NCBI RefSeq assembly: GCF_000447295.1
Contig: NZ_KE650771.1
Coordinates: 655,710 to 719,709, forward strand
Direction of reading: 5' to 3'
Length of the DNA: 64,000 nt
From: Fischerella sp. PCC 9431
GTDB taxonomy: Bacteria > Cyanobacteriota > Cyanobacteriia > Cyanobacteriales > Nostocaceae
Each line of letters begins with the position of its first letter. The first letter of the stretch is position 1. Positions 27,983-38,191 of the stretch are shown in pieces. Below the pieces are notes generated by a model. That model searched no databases and was not told the DNA's origin. It was given only the letters and a program-made list of their open reading frames with translations. The position numbers and the translations under genes were made by a program.

Positions 27983-30900
27983 TTAAAATGCAGGACAAGC
28001 AGCTGTTGGTTTAGAACTTCGTTGAGCAGTACTAATCGCTGTGGGATCATAAGCTGTCAGCACTACTTCACCTTTGCTGTTAAATATCCATCCTTGGGCT
28101 GGAATAATCGGTTTATTAGTATTAGTTACGATTAGTGGTTGGTTGGTTGTTGCAGCTTGGGAATTACTGCTGTTTGCAGCAGGGTTGACTAAACCGACGC
28201 GGACATTGTCACTGGTCAAACTGTCATCGGGACTAGAGGGAAAACCACCGCGTCCTGTGATCGTAAATGAGCTACCAGTACCTTTTTGACAGGGATTTTG
28301 AGCAATTTGATTACTCACATCTGCAAGATTTTCTGGTAATTGTAATAATCCCTGACTAGGGTCAATATCTGTGGTGTCAATTTGGACTGTACCACTAAAC
28401 TGTGGACTTGCACCTGTGGCTGTGATGTCGCTGTTTGGGGTGAGTTTGTCCCGAAACTGAGTGCCAAAAATGGCATCAGCCTTGATAAATACTCTACCGC
28501 CAAAGCTGGATTGAGAATTGGCGCTGATGTCGCTATTTTCCAGAGCAACTAAGTTACCAGTATTAATATTTATATTTCCACCTGCGGCTGTACCTGTGGC
28601 GTTAGTGGTGATATTGCTGTTGCGACGCAAAATTAAATCGCGGGAACTCAAGAAAATATTACCTTGACCACCTTGTGTCTCGGCGCTAATCGAAGCACCG
28701 TTATTTAGTCGAATATCCTTAGTAGTTGTGATGTCTATATTACCTGCTCGGCGATTCTCGGTATTACTGTTGGTATTGAGTTGAGCAGCATCAAGCACAA
28801 AAGAATCGGCGTTTATTTTAATACCGCCAGCATTTCCCTGACCCGAAGTGTTGGAAACGATTCGTCCACCATTAGTGACAAACAGTGAACCGGTAGCAAT
28901 TTCAATATTTCCTGCATTTCCAATTGCCCCATTTTCAACATTACTAAAAATACCACTGCGGCTGAAATTACCAGTGAAGTCAGGTGTATCACTGATTCCT
29001 GTGATATTAATCGTATCAGTGATATTCAGCTTCACGTTGCCAGCATTACCAATGCCACCAGGTTGTGTATCAGAATTTTCACGAACAAATGTATTTAATT
29101 GACCTCCATTCGTGAGTGAAAGTGAGTTGGCAGTAATGTTGATATCTCCACCTTTACCTTCTCCTCCTGCTTCCACAGTGGTGAACAGACCACTGGGGAA
29201 TCCTTCGTTATCTGTGCCGTCAAAAGAAACAGCACCAGTAGGAGCATTAATTGTTACATTACCTGCATTACCTTTACCATAAGTGTTGGAACTTAGTTGG
29301 CTTCCACCAGCAACGAAAAGTGAACCTGTAGTAATTTCGATGTTACCAGCGTTACCTGTTGCTCCACTTCCCACTTGGCTGGTGATACCACTGCTGGCAA
29401 AGATACCATTAGCTTGACGTATATTACTTTTCCCTGCTATTTGAGTTGTATCACTGATATTTAGCTTTACATTTCCCGCATTACCAATACCAGCAGGTTC
29501 TGTTGCGGAAGTTCCCTCAACAAAGGTATTCAGTTGACCCCCATTTGTTAATGACAGTGACCTAGCGGTAATGCTAATATCTCCACCTTGACCCGCAGCT
29601 CCTGAATTTACGCTGCTGAAAGCTGCACTTGGGAATCCTTCATTATCTGTACCATCAAAAGAGACAGTACCATTCGGAGCATTAATTGTGATGTTACCAG
29701 CGTTTCCTTGGCTGAGGGTATTTGCAACTAATTGACCTCCGTTGATGACAGAAAGAGATCCAGTTGCAATATTGATGTTACCTGCATTTCCTTCGCCGAA
29801 GGAGCGAGAAAGCAGCAAGGAATTATCTATATTTACAAAATCAGAAGCATTTACTTCAATATTCCCAGCATTAGGTAGCCCATTTTTTCCTGTAAATCCA
29901 GAAGTGACAGTAGACAATCTCGCGCCATTAGTCACAGAGAGCGATCGCGCGTTGATTTTAATATCACCACCTTGGCCAGTACCGACAACATCAACTCCCG
30001 AAATATTTGATTCACCATTAACAGATGTGCTGGCTGATGTTCCGACACCATCGAAGGAGACAGTTGCATTGGGAGCATTAATGATTATGTCACCCGCATT
30101 GCCATCAGAAAAAGTAGACGCTAGCAAAGATGAGGCGCTATTGACTGAGACAGAATCAGAAGCATTAATGATGATATTGCCAGCATTTCCTTGTCCAGAT
30201 GTAGAGGTATTTATTAAAGCATCGTTAGATACAGAAAGCGATGGCGTATTGATAATGATATTGCCTGCTTGTCCAGAAGAGGAAGTAAAAGCCCCAATAG
30301 ATGAGTTACTACCACTTAACGAGACAGATTCAGAGGCGTTGAACTCGATATTACCTCCATTTCCTTGTCCACGGGTGGAAGTAAAAAGAGAAACAGAATC
30401 TGATACAGAGAGCGTACGGGTGTTTATGACAATATTACCAGCGTTTCCTGTGGCTGATTCTCCCACGGGGGTGAGAATTCCGCTATTGAATCCAGCTAAT
30501 CCCTGCAAGGATACTTTATCTGTTGCTGTGATCGTGACGTTTCCAGCATTTCCTTGTCCATTCGTCAAAGAACCAATTAAAAAACGACCACTAGTTTCCA
30601 AGCTACCAGTGTTGATAACTATATCTCCTGCTTTTCCAGATTGTGGAACATTAAAGATGCCGCTAATAGAGTCCGAATTTCCTGCAATTCTTACCTTATC
30701 TGTTGCATTTACGACTATATCACCAGCCTGAGCATCAGAATTGGCACCTTCTGGAATTCCCGCAAATAGTCCCCCTCCAGGAGAAATATCTAAATTTCGC
30801 GCATTAACTGCAATACTACCCCCTTGTCCGATGACACTAACGCCAGCCTCATTACCGAGTCTGACATCACCTCTAGCCACACCATTGGGAAAAGTCAAAC

Positions 30901-31609
30901 TGCTATCAGGATTTATTCCAACTGTTCCAGCTTGTGTTAATCCCCCTAACTCAACTCGCCCTCCTGGTGCTGCTAATATCCTACCGTTGAGATTAACGTC
31001 ACCGCCTACCAAAGCCAGAGATTCGCCAGATTGCACTAAAAGATTCGTGTTGCTGGTAATATTGCCGGGATTATCTCGAAATCGCAAACCTATAGGAATA
31101 TTAATAGTTAATTGCGGTACTGCCTGGGGATTACTCGCACTAAATTCAAAGTTATTGTCAAATAAAATACTATCGGCTGTACTACCAAAAAACGAACCAC
31201 CCCGCAAATCCAGACTTGCACCCGGCCCAAAAAAAATCCCTTTCGGGTTAATTAAGAAGAGATTCGCACTACCTAAGACACCAAGTCTACCAAGAATATT
31301 TGAGGGATTACCACCTGTGACTCTAGTAAGGATATTGGTGATATTCGCCGGATTAGAAAAATAAGCTCCTCTACCTGCATCAATATTAAATTCCTGAAAA
31401 CTGTGAAATAAATTTGAACCGCGAGTTGCACCACCGTCAATGCGATCGCTCGGTATACCATTAATTACATCTGGATTCACAACAGAATTTTCTGCACCCA
31501 AGTTGCTATCTGGTACGATTTGGGCTGTTGCAGGGGCAATAGATGCAAGACTGATTACAGTACATAAGGACAAGGTGCTGACAGGAGATAGGTAACGAAG
31601 CAGTTTCAT
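27983..31609 (-). CDS. Filamentous haemagglutinin-like exoprotein (TPS domain), long paralogue
   Basis: 1208 residues from the ATG at 31609 (MKLLRYLSPVSTLSL), with signal peptide, TPS domain (NPDVINGIPSDRIDGG, RVTGGNPSNILGRLG, NPKGIFFGPGASLDL) and a long right-handed beta-helix with repeats such as GNAGNITINAPNGTVSFDGT and SLSLTNGGQLNTFV. The C-terminal ~130 residues match the short paralogue. The middle is about 530 residues longer and contains recent internal duplications (two DNEGFPS blocks). The role is probably surface adhesion or an exported matrix protein. The upstream ~150 bp is also shared with the paralogue, so the whole unit was duplicated. Confidence 0.9.
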   Translation of the reverse strand: MKLLRYLSPVSTLSLCTVISLASIAPATAQIVPDSNLGAENSVVNPDVINGIPSDRIDGGATRGSNLFHSFQEFNIDAGRGAYFSNPANITNILTRVTGGNPSNILGRLGVLGSANLFLINPKGIFFGPGASLDLRGGSFFGSTADSILFDNNFEFSASNPQAVPQLTINIPIGLRFRDNPGNITSNTNLLVQSGESLALVGGDVNLNGRILAAPGGRVELGGLTQAGTVGINPDSSLTFPNGVARGDVRLGNEAGVSVIGQGGSIAVNARNLDISPGGGLFAGIPEGANSDAQAGDIVVNATDKVRIAGNSDSISGIFNVPQSGKAGDIVINTGSLETSGRFLIGSLTNGQGNAGNVTITATDKVSLQGLAGFNSGILTPVGESATGNAGNIVINTRTLSVSDSVSLFTSTRGQGNGGNIEFNASESVSLSGSNSSIGAFTSSSGQAGNIIINTPSLSVSNDALINTSTSGQGNAGNIIINASDSVSVNSASSLLASTFSDGNAGDIIINAPNATVSFDGVGTSASTSVNGESNISGVDVVGTGQGGDIKINARSLSVTNGARLSTVTSGFTGKNGLPNAGNIEVNASDFVNIDNSLLLSRSFGEGNAGNINIATGSLSVINGGQLVANTLSQGNAGNITINAPNGTVSFDGTDNEGFPSAAFSSVNSGAAGQGGDISITARSLSLTNGGQLNTFVEGTSATEPAGIGNAGNVKLNISDTTQIAGKSNIRQANGIFASSGITSQVGSGATGNAGNIEITTGSLFVAGGSQLSSNTYGKGNAGNVTINAPTGAVSFDGTDNEGFPSGLFTTVEAGGEGKGGDINITANSLSLTNGGQLNTFVRENSDTQPGGIGNAGNVKLNITDTINITGISDTPDFTGNFSRSGIFSNVENGAIGNAGNIEIATGSLFVTNGGRIVSNTSGQGNAGGIKINADSFVLDAAQLNTNSNTENRRAGNIDITTTKDIRLNNGASISAETQGGQGNIFLSSRDLILRRNSNITTNATGTAAGGNININTGNLVALENSDISANSQSSFGGRVFIKADAIFGTQFRDKLTPNSDITATGASPQFSGTVQIDTTDIDPSQGLLQLPENLADVSNQIAQNPCQKGTGSSFTITGRGGFPSSPDDSLTSDNVRVGLVNPAANSSNSQAATTNQPLIVTNTNKPIIPAQGWIFNSKGEVVLTAYDPTAISTAQRSSKPTAACPAF

Positions 31610-31649
31610 CACTAGTGCCTTATAGAAATTGTGGGGAAGAAGACAGCAA

Positions 31650-31760
31650 TCCTTTAACTTTGATACACATAAGATCCATATAAGATAATATGACAATTTT
31701 ACGGATCAGGCTCAAAACTGAGGTGCTTTTTTGGCGCATCGCTCTTCATACTCCAAATTT
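31650..31760 (-). promoter_or_regulatory. Conserved upstream region of the haemagglutinin genes
   Basis: This stretch is nearly the same as 27640-27755, including TTGTCATATTATCTTATATG on the minus strand. TTGTCA could be a -35 box, with an AT-rich -10 17 bases on. Conservation could reflect function or simply recent duplication. Confidence 0.35.
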
Positions 31761-31985
31761 CCTACTTCAAACAGGAAACTTCCCGCTTCAAACAAGAAAT
31801 TTCCCGTTTCAAACAAGAAATTTCCCGCTTCAAACAAGAAATTTCCCGCTTCAAACAAGAAATTTCCCGCTTCAAACAAGAAACTTCCCGCTTCAAACAA
31901 GAAATTTCCCGCTTCAAACGGGAAACTTCCCATTTCAAACAGGAAATTTCTCACTTCAAACAGGAAACTTCTCACTTCAAACAGT
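31757..31985. repeat. 21-nt tandem array C upstream of the long haemagglutinin gene
   Basis: About eleven copies of TTCAAACAAGAAATTTCCCGC, period 21, same family and orientation as array B. Confidence 0.9.
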
Positions 31986-31997
31986 CTGCTTCAGTTT

Positions 31998-32035
31998 TGT
32001 AGGGTGTGTTGTCGCGCAGCGCAACGCACCGCACC
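31998..32035. repeat. Reverse copy of dispersed GTGCGTTGCGC repeat
   Basis: TGTAGGGTGTGTTGTCGCGC and the following bases are the reverse complement of 24889-24921. It lies downstream of the hdeD-like gene. Confidence 0.7.
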
Positions 32036-32124
32036 ATTCAGTGATTTTGGGTGCGTGATAGCGAAGCCATAACGCTACTACTGGACTGACACAGGGCGAT
32101 CGCCAAACCCACACTCGCAAGTCC

Positions 32125-32703
32125 CTAAATAACTGGTGGTCCCGATGTATTCCAATTTCGTAACCGTAAGCCAAGAATTAATAACATGACACCAAAAACA
32201 ATTGCATAGATACCAATTACCCAGAGAATTGCTAAAGCACCAGCACCAGGTCTAATTGCTGCTAAAATGCCAAAGAGTACAGAAGCAATACCAGCGATCG
32301 CTAGCAACCATTCATTTTCAATTTCTTTTCGCAACTGAACAGCAGCAATAATTTCCAAAATACCAGTGACAATCGCCCAAGCAGCAATGAAGTAAAGCAG
32401 TATCAATGCAGTAATACCCGGCCAAAAGAAGACTAGCAAACCAGCAATAATAGCGATTATGCCCTCAAATATTAGCAACGCCCGATTTTCTTGTGCTTGA
32501 CGTCTGCTAAATGCTGCTATTAGGGCCAAAATTCCGCTAATAAATACAAACAAACCGAATAACCATACCAGCACAGCAACACTAATTTGTGGCCAGATAA
32601 AAAGTGCGATCCCGAAAAGTATTGCGATCGCACCGCGAAGTACCAATGTCCACCAGTTACGGGCGAATAGAGTTGCTATTGTCCTGTTGGAGGGTTGTCT
32701 CAT
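32125..32703 (-). CDS. HdeD/DUF308 family membrane protein
   Basis: 192 residues with about six membrane helices in three pairs of similar hairpins: [60 protein letters not shown] and so on. It is the inner-membrane HdeD family linked to acid resistance in enterobacteria; the biochemical role is unknown. Its ATG overlaps the alcohol dehydrogenase stop by 4 bp (ATGA at 32700-32703), so the two are translationally coupled. Confidence 0.88.
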   Translation of the reverse strand: MRQPSNRTIATLFARNWWTLVLRGAIAILFGIALFIWPQISVAVLVWLFGLFVFISGILALIAAFSRRQAQENRALLIFEGIIAIIAGLLVFFWPGITALILLYFIAAWAIVTGILEIIAAVQLRKEIENEWLLAIAGIASVLFGILAAIRPGAGALAILWVIGIYAIVFGVMLLILGLRLRNWNTSGPPVI

Positions 32704-33869
32704 GGTTTGAGGACGACTTTAATACAATTATCTTTTTTGTGTTTGAAAATCTCGTAACCGTGGGGTGCTTGTTCTAAGGGTAATTTATGAGTAATCACGA
32801 AGGATGGATCGATTTTTCCTTCTTGGATAAGTTCAAGTAAGGGCTGTAAGTATTTGTGGACGTGGGTTTGTCCCATACGGAAAGTTAAGGCTTTGTTGAA
32901 AGCTGCACCCATCGGGATTTTGTCTATGAAACCACCGTATACGCCAGGAATAGAAACATTACCACCTTTACGACAAGCAACTAAAACTTGTCTTAGTGCA
33001 GTTGGTCTGTCTGTTTCGAGACGTACTGCTTGTTTAACTTTATCGTATACACCCATTGCATCCATACTATGAGCTTCCATCCCCACTGCATCGATGACTG
33101 CATCAGGACCACGACCGCCAGTCATTTCTTTGAGGACTTCGCCTGGATCTGCGTCTTCGTAATTAATAGTTTCCGCACCGCCGTAAGTTTCTGCTAAACG
33201 CAAACGTTCGGGAATACGGTCTATAGCGATAACGCGTTCTGCTCCTAAAATAAAAGCACTCTTAATAGCAAATTGTCCAACAGGACCGCAACCCCAAACT
33301 GCAACGATATCTCCTGGTTGAATCTGACAGTTCTCTGCTGCCATATAGCCTGTGGGAAAAATATCAGTCAAAAATAATACTTGCTCATCTGTCAAGCCGT
33401 CGGGAATTTTGAATAAACCCACATCAGCAAAGGGTACACGGGCATATTCAGCTTGACCACCTGCATAACCACCGAGCATATGAGAGTAGCCAAATAGACC
33501 AGCCGGCGAGTGACCCATCAGCTTTTCTGCAATCCAACCATTGGGGTTAGAGTTATCACACAATGACCATAAATCCCGATTACAGAAAAAGCAGTTACCG
33601 CAGGAAATAGTAAAAGGAACAACAACGCGATCGCCTACTTTAATATTATTTACTCCCCTACCAATTTCAACGACTTCCCCCATAAATTCGTGACCCAAAA
33701 TATCACCCTTTTCCATCGTGGGGATAAAACCATCATAAAGATGGAGGTCAGAACCACAAATTGCAGTTGAAGTAATTTTGACAATAGCATCACGAGGATT
33801 AAGAATTTTTGGGTCTGGCACTGTATCGACTCGAACATCATTAGCACCATGCCAGCAAACTGCTTTCAT
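32700..33869 (-). CDS. Zinc-dependent alcohol dehydrogenase (glutathione-independent FDH-like)
   Basis: 389-residue medium-chain dehydrogenase. Catalytic zinc ligands fall in [14 protein letters not shown] and [10 protein letters not shown]; four structural-zinc cysteines fall in [15 protein letters not shown]. The cofactor site is [17 protein letters not shown] with an acidic IDRIPERL, indicating NAD. The long C-terminal part ([20 protein letters not shown]) is that of the glutathione-independent formaldehyde dehydrogenase subgroup, oxidising small alcohols or aldehydes. Coupled by a 4-bp overlap to the HdeD-like gene downstream. It starts the stress-type cluster and probably acts in aldehyde detoxification; the substrate is inferred. 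Confidence 0.93.
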   Translation of the reverse strand: MKAVCWHGANDVRVDTVPDPKILNPRDAIVKITSTAICGSDLHLYDGFIPTMEKGDILGHEFMGEVVEIGRGVNNIKVGDRVVVPFTISCGNCFFCNRDLWSLCDNSNPNGWIAEKLMGHSPAGLFGYSHMLGGYAGGQAEYARVPFADVGLFKIPDGLTDEQVLFLTDIFPTGYMAAENCQIQPGDIVAVWGCGPVGQFAIKSAFILGAERVIAIDRIPERLRLAETYGGAETINYEDADPGEVLKEMTGGRGPDAVIDAVGMEAHSMDAMGVYDKVKQAVRLETDRPTALRQVLVACRKGGNVSIPGVYGGFIDKIPMGAAFNKALTFRMGQTHVHKYLQPLLELIQEGKIDPSFVITHKLPLEQAPHGYEIFKHKKDNCIKVVLKP

Positions 33870-33909
33870 TATTATAAATCCTTAGTTATTGGTCAATGGT
33901 AATTAGTAG

Positions 33910-33931
33910 AGACGCGATGTTCCTCGCGTCT
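33910..33931. repeat. GACGCGA hairpin
   Basis: AGACGCGA, a 6-base loop, then TCGCGTCT. The same GTAGAGACGCGA motif starts the cores of the elements at 5.6 and 24.6 kb. Confidence 0.6.
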
Positions 33932-34113
33932 GTACAATAGTCATTTGCACAGATATAGGACTACTATTTGATTTTTGAAAAAAAGTCAGTACATTTTTTG
34001 TTAAGAGTTCCCCGTTAAGAGTTCCCTACCTTCACGAGTAAGTTCACCAAATCAAATCGGATTGCTATACAACAGATACAAATGACTAATTAAAAACAAA
34101 TTATTTCGGTAAA

Positions 34114-34524
34114 TTATCTGGCTTGATAGTAGCCTTCTCTACTGTTAGTCATTGGTTCAACTAAATCTTCTGTTTTTTCTTTAGTTGATCTCAAAAAATC
34201 CTTTGTGCTTTGGGGTAAAGGCTCATCCAGATTGAGTTTTTCGCGAATATTATCAGCAGTATCTTTCAAATTTTTGCTAGCATTATCTGTGAGCGATCTT
34301 TCGTTGTTTCTAAGATTTATATTTTTGTCAAAATCCCGATTGACAACATTCTCGTCTGGTGTACCTTTATAATAATAACCGTATGGTGATTCCACAGTGT
34401 TATCAGCTTGTGCTGGCAATACATTAGTAAAAGCCTGCATGACAAAAATTGTCAATCCTGCTAAAACAACTGTCATAATTTGACGTAGACGCAGACTTTT
34501 AACCAAAGAAATTATTCTATTCAT
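34114..34524 (-). CDS. Exported hypothetical protein, 136 aa
   Basis: Signal peptide or anchor at residues 14-41 (LRQIMTVVLAGLTIFVMQAF, then a LPAQA cleavage-like site). The mature part is polar and helical with YGYYYKGTPDENVVNRDFD and a long charged segment (TADNIREKLNLDEPLPQ). The C-terminal EGYYQAR is seen in similar cyanobacterial proteins. It has no enzymatic motif. It is part of the 32-39 kb stress-type cluster, on the same strand as its neighbours but with gaps of 70-240 bp, so not clearly one operon. Confidence 0.65.
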   Translation of the reverse strand: MNRIISLVKSLRLRQIMTVVLAGLTIFVMQAFTNVLPAQADNTVESPYGYYYKGTPDENVVNRDFDKNINLRNNERSLTDNASKNLKDTADNIREKLNLDEPLPQSTKDFLRSTKEKTEDLVEPMTNSREGYYQAR

Positions 34525-34592
34525 AGAATCCTCAAGGTTTAATTATTGAACGAATTTTGTCTTTTAGTAGTTAATTGTTAATTATCAATCTA

Positions 34593-35291
34593 CTAACCAT
34601 TGCCTTTTGGTTGCCCTTCTGTTGTGGCAATTTCCCCTGCTTCCATCAACATTTTGAAACGGCGTAGTTCATCGCCAATTTGCTGTTCTGGTTCTTCACC
34701 AAAAAGTTTAGCGATCGCAACTCCCAATGCTCCTCCAGGTGGGTTATATTCCATCACAACTTTGACTTCTGTACCGCGATCGCCAGGTGCTTTCTGGAAG
34801 CGGACAAAACCAGAGTTATCAACATCTGCTCCTTGCGCGGATGCCCAAGAAATAAACTCGTTTTCCCGATCTTCTAAGATATATGCATCCCATTCCACGC
34901 TTTGACCTAAAGGTGCATTGGCGATCCAATGTGACCTTTTGTCGTCATACACCTTCACAAATTTCAGATGTTTCATAAACTTGGGCAGATTCTCAAAGTT
35001 ATGCCAAAAACGGTAAAGTTCATCTGCCGACTTATTAATAGTTACCGTCTTTTCGACTTTGATAGCTTGATTCATACCTATTGCTTCCTGCGCCTGTTGA
35101 ATCGTGCTTTGTTTGGTTGCACCCTGAAAAATCAAACCCCCACCTGCCAACGCCATCAAAACGCCTCGCAAAGAGCGTTGTCTCAAACCCATTAAAACCA
35201 TCGCACTACCGCCAATCAAAGAAGCCCAACGTTCGGCTTCACTGGCTTCACTCTGGCTGCTACTCAATTGCTCTCCTGATGTTGATGCCAT
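34593..35291 (-). CDS. SRPBCC-domain protein with N-terminal membrane segment
   Basis: 232 residues. The N-terminal 60 have one or two short hydrophobic helices (WASLIGGSAMVLMGL, RGVLMALAGGGLIFQG). From about 70 to 220 there is a START/SRPBCC (cyclase/dehydrase-like) fold: VEKTVTINKSADELYRFWHN, FENLPKFMKHL, then EFISWASAQGADV and GTEVKVVMEYNPPGG. Such proteins bind hydrophobic ligands; this type is common beside stress genes. The ligand is unknown. Confidence 0.85.
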   Translation of the reverse strand: MASTSGEQLSSSQSEASEAERWASLIGGSAMVLMGLRQRSLRGVLMALAGGGLIFQGATKQSTIQQAQEAIGMNQAIKVEKTVTINKSADELYRFWHNFENLPKFMKHLKFVKVYDDKRSHWIANAPLGQSVEWDAYILEDRENEFISWASAQGADVDNSGFVRFQKAPGDRGTEVKVVMEYNPPGGALGVAIAKLFGEEPEQQIGDELRRFKMLMEAGEIATTEGQPKGNG

Positions 35292-35394
35292 TCCTATCTC
35301 CTTCCCTTCAAATCAACGAACCATCAGGGCGCAAAGACAGTTCTATTACCGTTGCTTTCCCTCCCTGCGCCTGTTTGGTTCGTTCCAAAAAGAC

Positions 35395-36486
35395 CTACAT
35401 AGTCGCAGCTGCACCTGTAGTCGGTCGAGTTGGTTTTACTTCTACATCCATCCGCGATCGATACAACCCTACTAGACGCTGCTCGCACTTTAAGAGGTCT
35501 TGATGGATTTCGGCGAAAATCCTGGTTGATACTGGGTCGGTAAGTGCTGCCATCAAATTACCAATGTCACCTATACCCGTTTGTAAATCACCCAAGGCAC
35601 TACGTAACTGGTAGATATCATCACTACCAGTGAGAGTAGTTTTTACTTTGGCATATTTATCGGCGATATTTGCAGCTAAAGAAGGTTTTTCGCCCAGTTC
35701 TTCAAGCCGTGCTTCCAATCTTTGGATGTGCTGCTGTTTCACTGGGATCATCTCTTGGAAAAGAGATTTGATTTGTGCATCTGATACTTTTTGGATGTAA
35801 TTATCTAAAGCTTCTAAGCTATAACGTTCACCAGACAAAGCGGTATTTAAAGCTTTAACAATTTCACCTTTGGTGGAACCACCCCAAGCATCAGCTAATT
35901 TCCACCATTCGGCTGTTCGGTCACTTTCATCTGGTAATGCGGCTTCTTTGCCACCATAGCCTAAACGACTTAAAATCGCTGTGGTAAATATTGCCAAGTC
36001 TCCGGGTTGACGAGATGTAATTAAATTCCCATCAATTACTAGTGGTTCATCTATATAATTAGCACCAGCATTAATCATGTCTTTGCGAATTGCTATAAAG
36101 CCAGTAGCTTGTTTACCTCTAAGCAAGTCGCCTTCAATCAAAACTTGGGGTCCATGACAAACCGCAGCTACTAATTTTCCTTGCTGCATCGCATCTTGGA
36201 CAAAACCTACTGTATTGGGATTCCGCCGCATTTTGTCGGGAGCCATACCACCCGGAACTATTACAGCATCAAATGCAGAAGCCATTGCTTCTGTTGTTGT
36301 GCCATCGGGTTGCATGGAAACTTTACCTCTTTTCCCATGATATTTTTCATTCATCCGGGAACCGAGAACCACTACTTCCATCCCTGCTTGCTTAAGGGCA
36401 TTGTATGGTACCTGGAATTCTGCATCTTCTACGTCATTTTCTATCAAAATGGCAACTTTTTTTTTACTGGAATTGTTAAGTGTCAT
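35395..36486 (-). CDS. DJ-1/PfpI-family protein with helical C-terminal extension
   Basis: 363 residues. The first ~185 form a DJ-1/PfpI (class I glutamine amidotransferase-like) domain: ILIENDVEDAEFQVP with the conserved Glu, VIVPGG, and the nucleophile elbow AAVCHGPQ with Cys110-His111. This type includes general stress protein 18/YhbO-like glyoxalase or deglycase candidates. Residues ~190-345 are an extra all-helical bundle (TAEWWKLADAWGG, SLEALDNYIQKVSDAQIKSL, IQRLEARLEELG), resembling ferritin-like or DUF892-type stress bundles but without clear metal ligands. This fusion is unusual. It sits in the stress-type cluster. Confidence 0.85.
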   Translation of the reverse strand: MTLNNSSKKKVAILIENDVEDAEFQVPYNALKQAGMEVVVLGSRMNEKYHGKRGKVSMQPDGTTTEAMASAFDAVIVPGGMAPDKMRRNPNTVGFVQDAMQQGKLVAAVCHGPQVLIEGDLLRGKQATGFIAIRKDMINAGANYIDEPLVIDGNLITSRQPGDLAIFTTAILSRLGYGGKEAALPDESDRTAEWWKLADAWGGSTKGEIVKALNTALSGERYSLEALDNYIQKVSDAQIKSLFQEMIPVKQQHIQRLEARLEELGEKPSLAANIADKYAKVKTTLTGSDDIYQLRSALGDLQTGIGDIGNLMAALTDPVSTRIFAEIHQDLLKCEQRLVGLYRSRMDVEVKPTRPTTGAAATM

Positions 36487-36572
36487 TGATTTCCCTTAAA
36501 TAGTTTTTGGTGTTTAGTTTGGTGTTTAGTATTGATTACATAGCTCACTAAATATTGGCTAATATTCAGGAA

Positions 36573-36974
36573 TTATCTTGGTACCTCACTCGTTGGTGAA
36601 GTCGGAAATAATTCTGCATAATCATCAGAAAAGTTACTCTGAAAATCAGCAAATTCTCCAGGTGTCACAGCATCTTGTAAAACTGTAAACACAGAACGAA
36701 TATGCATTGCAGCAGCAGTCGGTTCTACACCTTCTTTTTTACTCACACGTGAGATAAAATCTTGCAGTGAAAATGATTCACCAGTTTGACCTTCTCTGCC
36801 ATGCAGGCATTCTGCTAACTCTTTTGGCAGTTGTGAGGCTAAATCTTTTGCTTCGTCACCAACAATTCGTTCTTTGATTGTTTCTAGTGTGGCACGAGTA
36901 GCGCGTTCTGTTTCTTCACGAGTATCTAACTGAGCAACGCTTTGAACATGTGTGATAAATTCGTCATATTTCAT
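36573..36974 (-). CDS. DUF2267 family protein
   Basis: 133 residues. MKYDEFITHVQSVAQ, then EETERATRATLETIKERIVG, LASQLPKELAECL and FISRVSKKEGVEP are the DUF2267 pattern, an all-helical duplicated domain of unknown role that is common among stress-induced bacterial genes. Same strand as the DJ-1 gene, 86 bp upstream of it. Confidence 0.88.
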   Translation of the reverse strand: MKYDEFITHVQSVAQLDTREETERATRATLETIKERIVGDEAKDLASQLPKELAECLHGREGQTGESFSLQDFISRVSKKEGVEPTAAAMHIRSVFTVLQDAVTPGEFADFQSNFSDDYAELFPTSPTSEVPR

Positions 36975-37504
36975 TTTTCCACCTCTACTAAATTTATAAT
37001 CTCTATTAATTCAAAAAATCAAACAAAAAAATGACTAAATCATAATTTCTATTCAATTTATAAGAAATAGTTAGGATTTAATTCTGAATTGTTTTGTCAA
37101 ATTCAGTAAGTGAAAAATCCTAACTCTTTATCAATAACTTGACCATGAAAATTTATTTTATTTTTTTATTTTCATGTTTCTTCAATCGCAGGAAATATTT
37201 TTCATCAATCTGACTCTGCCTTGAGTAAGAGATTTATAAAATGTTTGTTTGCTTTTCTAATTATGAATGAGCTTGAAAAAATAGTTATGAGCTATAAATA
37301 TCCGAATTTTAATAAAATTCATAGCTCATAACTTTTATGAAGTGGCTATAGCGTGGATTCACTTCTTAAGAGTATTCACAAATCCCTAACCGCTCTTCGC
37401 TCTAAAGGTTGAAATAATTTTCTTTCTAGAGGTATACATCGGTTGGAAGACAACCTACAGAAAATAAAGCGTTATTGTGAGGATGCAACAAATAGCTAGT
37501 ATTT
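36975..37504. other. Divergent intergenic region
   Basis: 530 bp of A/T-rich DNA between divergent genes. Contains a 13-bp perfect hairpin, AGTTATGAGCTAT (37283-37295) paired with ATAGCTCATAACT (37321-37333), with a 25-base loop. No gene or confident promoter is seen. Confidence 0.5.
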
Positions 37505-37981
37505 ATGGTAGATCCAAACACTCAACAAAATTATCAAGCTCAAGCAGATTTAGATGCTCAACTAAACCAAGTAGATCCAGATAAACAACCTCAACAGGAA
37601 AATTTACCACCGCAAATTTCTGACTTACCGGAGGAAATCACAGAGTCTTATGGTACTGGTGTTAAGGATGAGCCAGGCTATAACATTGGCGATCACAAAC
37701 TACGCGATCAAATCCGCGACAATAGACAAAGTAGCCCCACAATCACAGGGGGAGATATAGATGCAGCTTGGAGACAAGAGGCGGAAGTTGGGGATGAAAC
37801 ACCAGGTGGAACCGCTCCTACTCCAGATCAAGATATTGTTGATGAAATTGGCGCTGCTGTTGGAATAGAAATGAATGATTTCGCGTTTCTCCGCACAAAC
37901 GATATGTTAGAACAGCGCGACGACAGGCGTTGGGAATTAGATCCCAAGTCTAGTGAAGATTATAAAGAGCGCAGGGAATAA
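37505..37981 (+). CDS. DUF6335-type hydrophilic protein
   Basis: 158 residues, very acidic and Gln/Asp-rich. The conserved block LPEEITESYGTGVKDEPGYN, then ITGGDIDAAWRQEAEVGDET, GGTAPTPDQDIVDEIG and a C-terminal RWELDPKSSEDY is typical of a cyanobacterial family (DUF6335, from memory) of unknown function. It is soluble with no signal peptide. Divergent from the DUF2267 gene and upstream of the carotenoid protein gene. Confidence 0.8.
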   Translation: MVDPNTQQNYQAQADLDAQLNQVDPDKQPQQENLPPQISDLPEEITESYGTGVKDEPGYNIGDHKLRDQIRDNRQSSPTITGGDIDAAWRQEAEVGDETPGGTAPTPDQDIVDEIGAAVGIEMNDFAFLRTNDMLEQRDDRRWELDPKSSEDYKERRE

Positions 37982-38191
37982 AGGGGACAAGGAGAACAAA
38001 GAGGATAAGGAAGATAAGCGAGAAAAATTACTGTCTTATCTTTTTTTATTCTCCATTACTAATTACTAATTACCCGTTTGAATTCTTATTCAATTTGATT
38101 GAGATACATCTGTCTTCAGTAGGGTTAAATACTCAATAAAGATTTGTTAACTTTACGATTGGTATCTTAATTAATGGCAATCGGAGTTATC

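Noticed and set aside
29742..31364. Long plus-strand open frames (329 and 207 codons) opposite the long haemagglutinin gene
   Set aside because: Antisense shadow of a repetitive beta-helix gene; composition (Pro/Ser-rich repeats) mirrors the sense repeats.
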